Source of the DNA: Agrobacterium tumefaciens | Lineage (GTDB): Bacteria > Pseudomonadota > Alphaproteobacteria > Rhizobiales > Rhizobiaceae | Direction: 5' to 3' | Assembly (NCBI RefSeq): GCF_013337285.1 | Contig: NZ_SUPW01000003.1 | Location: 534,016 to 598,015 of the forward strand | DNA: 64,000 nucleotides | Part shown: positions 63,100 to 64,000 of the stretch, one piece after another | Layout: each line of letters opens with the position of its first letter | How positions within the stretch are numbered: position 1 is the stretch's first letter | The notes under the pieces: generated by a model | The model's input: only the letters and a program-made list of their open reading frames with translations | What the model was told of the DNA's origin: nothing | Database searches by the model: none | Made by a program: the position numbers and the translations under genes

Positions 63100-63846
63100 G
63101 TGCGGAAAGGCATTGCGGACGTGACGAAAGCATCGGCCGGGCAAACCCTGCATCAGCTTATCCTCGGCGAGATCGAGGGCCGGATCGTTTCGGGGGAATG
63201 GCCGCCGGGTTACCGGTTGCCTTTCGAGGTCGACCTCGCCACCCATTATGATTGCTCGCGTATGACCGTCAACAAGGTCATGGGCCAGCTTGCCAAGGCG
63301 GGTTTGATCGAACGCCGCAAGAAATCCGGCAGTTTCGTTCGCCAGCCGCAGATCCAGTCCGCCATTCTCGAAATTCACGATATCAGGGCCGAAGTCGAAT
63401 CCCTTGGTCTGGATTACGGTTTCAAAATCTTGAAATGCGCGCAGCGTGCGGCAAAGAGCGAAGATCGCGCAAGTCTCGATATTTCCGTCGGCGCACGCTT
63501 GCTCGATATCATCTGCATCCATTTTGCTGGCATACGGGAATTCTGCGTCGAGCAGCGTCTCATCAATCTGGCCGCCGTGTCGGAAGCCGCGGACGCCGAC
63601 TTTACCGAGATCGCGCCCGGCCCCTGGCTGCTTGGCCATGTTCCGTGGAGCAACGCCGAACACCGCATCAGTGCCGAAATAGCGTCGAAGGAGATCGCAC
63701 GTCTGCTGGGTATCTCTGACAGGCAGGCCTGCCTTGTCGTGGAGCGGCGAACCTGGAGCAACTCCGGCGCCGTCACCTATGTGCGCTTCTCCTATCCCGG
63801 TAACGCGCATGCCTTGGTCGCCCGTTTCAGCCCTTCCTCCGACTGA
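63100..63846 (+). CDS. hutC: Histidine utilisation repressor HutC
   Basis: A 248-residue GntR/HutC-family regulator. The N-terminal winged helix spans about residues 16-80 (LILGEIEGRIVSGEWPPGYRLPFEVDLATHYDCSRMTVNKV). A UTRA effector domain follows from about residue 100, with the C-terminal LVVERRTWSNSGAVTYVRFSYPG. HutC represses hut genes until urocanate accumulates. Start options are GTG at 63100, used here, or GTG at 63121; ribosome sites are weak for both. It lies 30 bases after hutF, probably in the same transcript, so it controls its own level. Confidence 0.92.
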   Translation: MRKGIADVTKASAGQTLHQLILGEIEGRIVSGEWPPGYRLPFEVDLATHYDCSRMTVNKVMGQLAKAGLIERRKKSGSFVRQPQIQSAILEIHDIRAEVESLGLDYGFKILKCAQRAAKSEDRASLDISVGARLLDIICIHFAGIREFCVEQRLINLAAVSEAADADFTEIAPGPWLLGHVPWSNAEHRISAEIASKEIARLLGISDRQACLVVERRTWSNSGAVTYVRFSYPGNAHALVARFSPSSD

Positions 63847-64000
63847 GATCAGCAAAGGCGAGATCCGTTTATAAGCGAAAGAGCGCGGCTGCATCGGGCG
63901 CTAGATGGGAAAAGCACGGAAATCCATCAGTTTCAGCGATTATTTGCAAACTATCTTTTAAATTCAATAGTTTGCCTGATTTTCTTATTTTTTGTGATTT
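63847..64000. other. Window end, no feature seen
   Basis: After hutC the sequence becomes AT-rich toward the right edge. I see no gene, terminator or operator in it. Confidence 0.4.

Overview
The window looks like part of the second replicon (chromid / linear chromosome) of an Agrobacterium-type member of the Rhizobiaceae. Three things point there: a complete repABC replication and partition module with its antisense RNA and parS sites at about 45-51 kb; alphaproteobacterial markers (CpdR, an MmgR-like sRNA beside an inositol-monophosphatase-family gene, the RpoH promoter form CTTGAC-N17-CCATCT, GANTC clusters); and moderately GC-rich genes. HspL, the glp ABC operon, the nas/nir operon, repABC and hut occur in an order I recall from the A. 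fabrum C58 linear chromosome. That placement rests on memory and was not checked. I see no prophage, insertion sequence, CRISPR array or toxin-antitoxin pair.

Layout. 0-5 kb: a secreted Tudor-like protein, tRNA-Val, cpdR, an N-formylglutamate amidohydrolase-family gene, the MmgR/suhB-type sRNA, hisN, a lysophospholipase-like hydrolase and the heat-shock chaperone hspL. 5-7 kb: a BASS-family transporter divergent from a LysR regulator. 7-17 kb: a glycerol regulon read leftward, glpR, then glpD-S-T-P-Q-U-V-K (ABC importer, kinase, dehydrogenase, DeoR-type regulator). 17-30 kb: nitrate assimilation, nasT-nasS (sensor and ANTAR antiterminator), then nrtABC-nirBD-nasA-cysG behind a sigma-54 promoter and a structured leader RNA. 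30-37 kb: a GntR regulator divergent from an atypical Nramp-like transporter, pxpA, a DUF1445 protein, a fused PxpB-PxpC and a biotin carboxylase fused to a biotin carrier. This resembles a Bacillus kip/ycs-type 5-oxoproline operon with its own biotin enzyme. 37-45 kb: a cytoplasmic alpha-amylase, soxR with a self-directed MerR-type promoter, a TonB-dependent receptor divergent from a LysR-HTH/TrpD-like fusion, LtrA and two small proteins. 45-51 kb: repC-repB-repA, parS sites and an FAD/NAD(P)-binding protein. 51-54 kb: a RidA / D-amino-acid PLP enzyme / M81 peptidase cluster. 54-64 kb: the histidine-utilisation regulon hutD, hutI-H-G-U and hutF-hutC around a palindromic operator.

How the genes work together. 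Nitrate enters by NrtABC and is reduced by NasA and NirBD, using siroheme made by CysG. NasS-NasT gates transcription through the leader. Glycerol enters by GlpSTPQUV and is converted to dihydroxyacetone phosphate by GlpK and GlpD. Histidine is degraded to glutamate and formate by the five-enzyme HutH-U-I-F-G route under HutC control. RepABC copies and partitions the replicon.

Most notable observations: complementary motif loss in the paired ATPases GlpS and GlpT, which predicts one working and one degenerate ATP site; the LysR-HTH/TrpD-like fusion protein; a biotin-linked KipI/KipA enzyme set with a transporter lacking the Nramp metal motif; a dense GANTC cluster on the repABC antisense-RNA promoter and in the presumed oriV; and a 9-bp-stem A..G hexaloop at the 5' end of the nrt leader.
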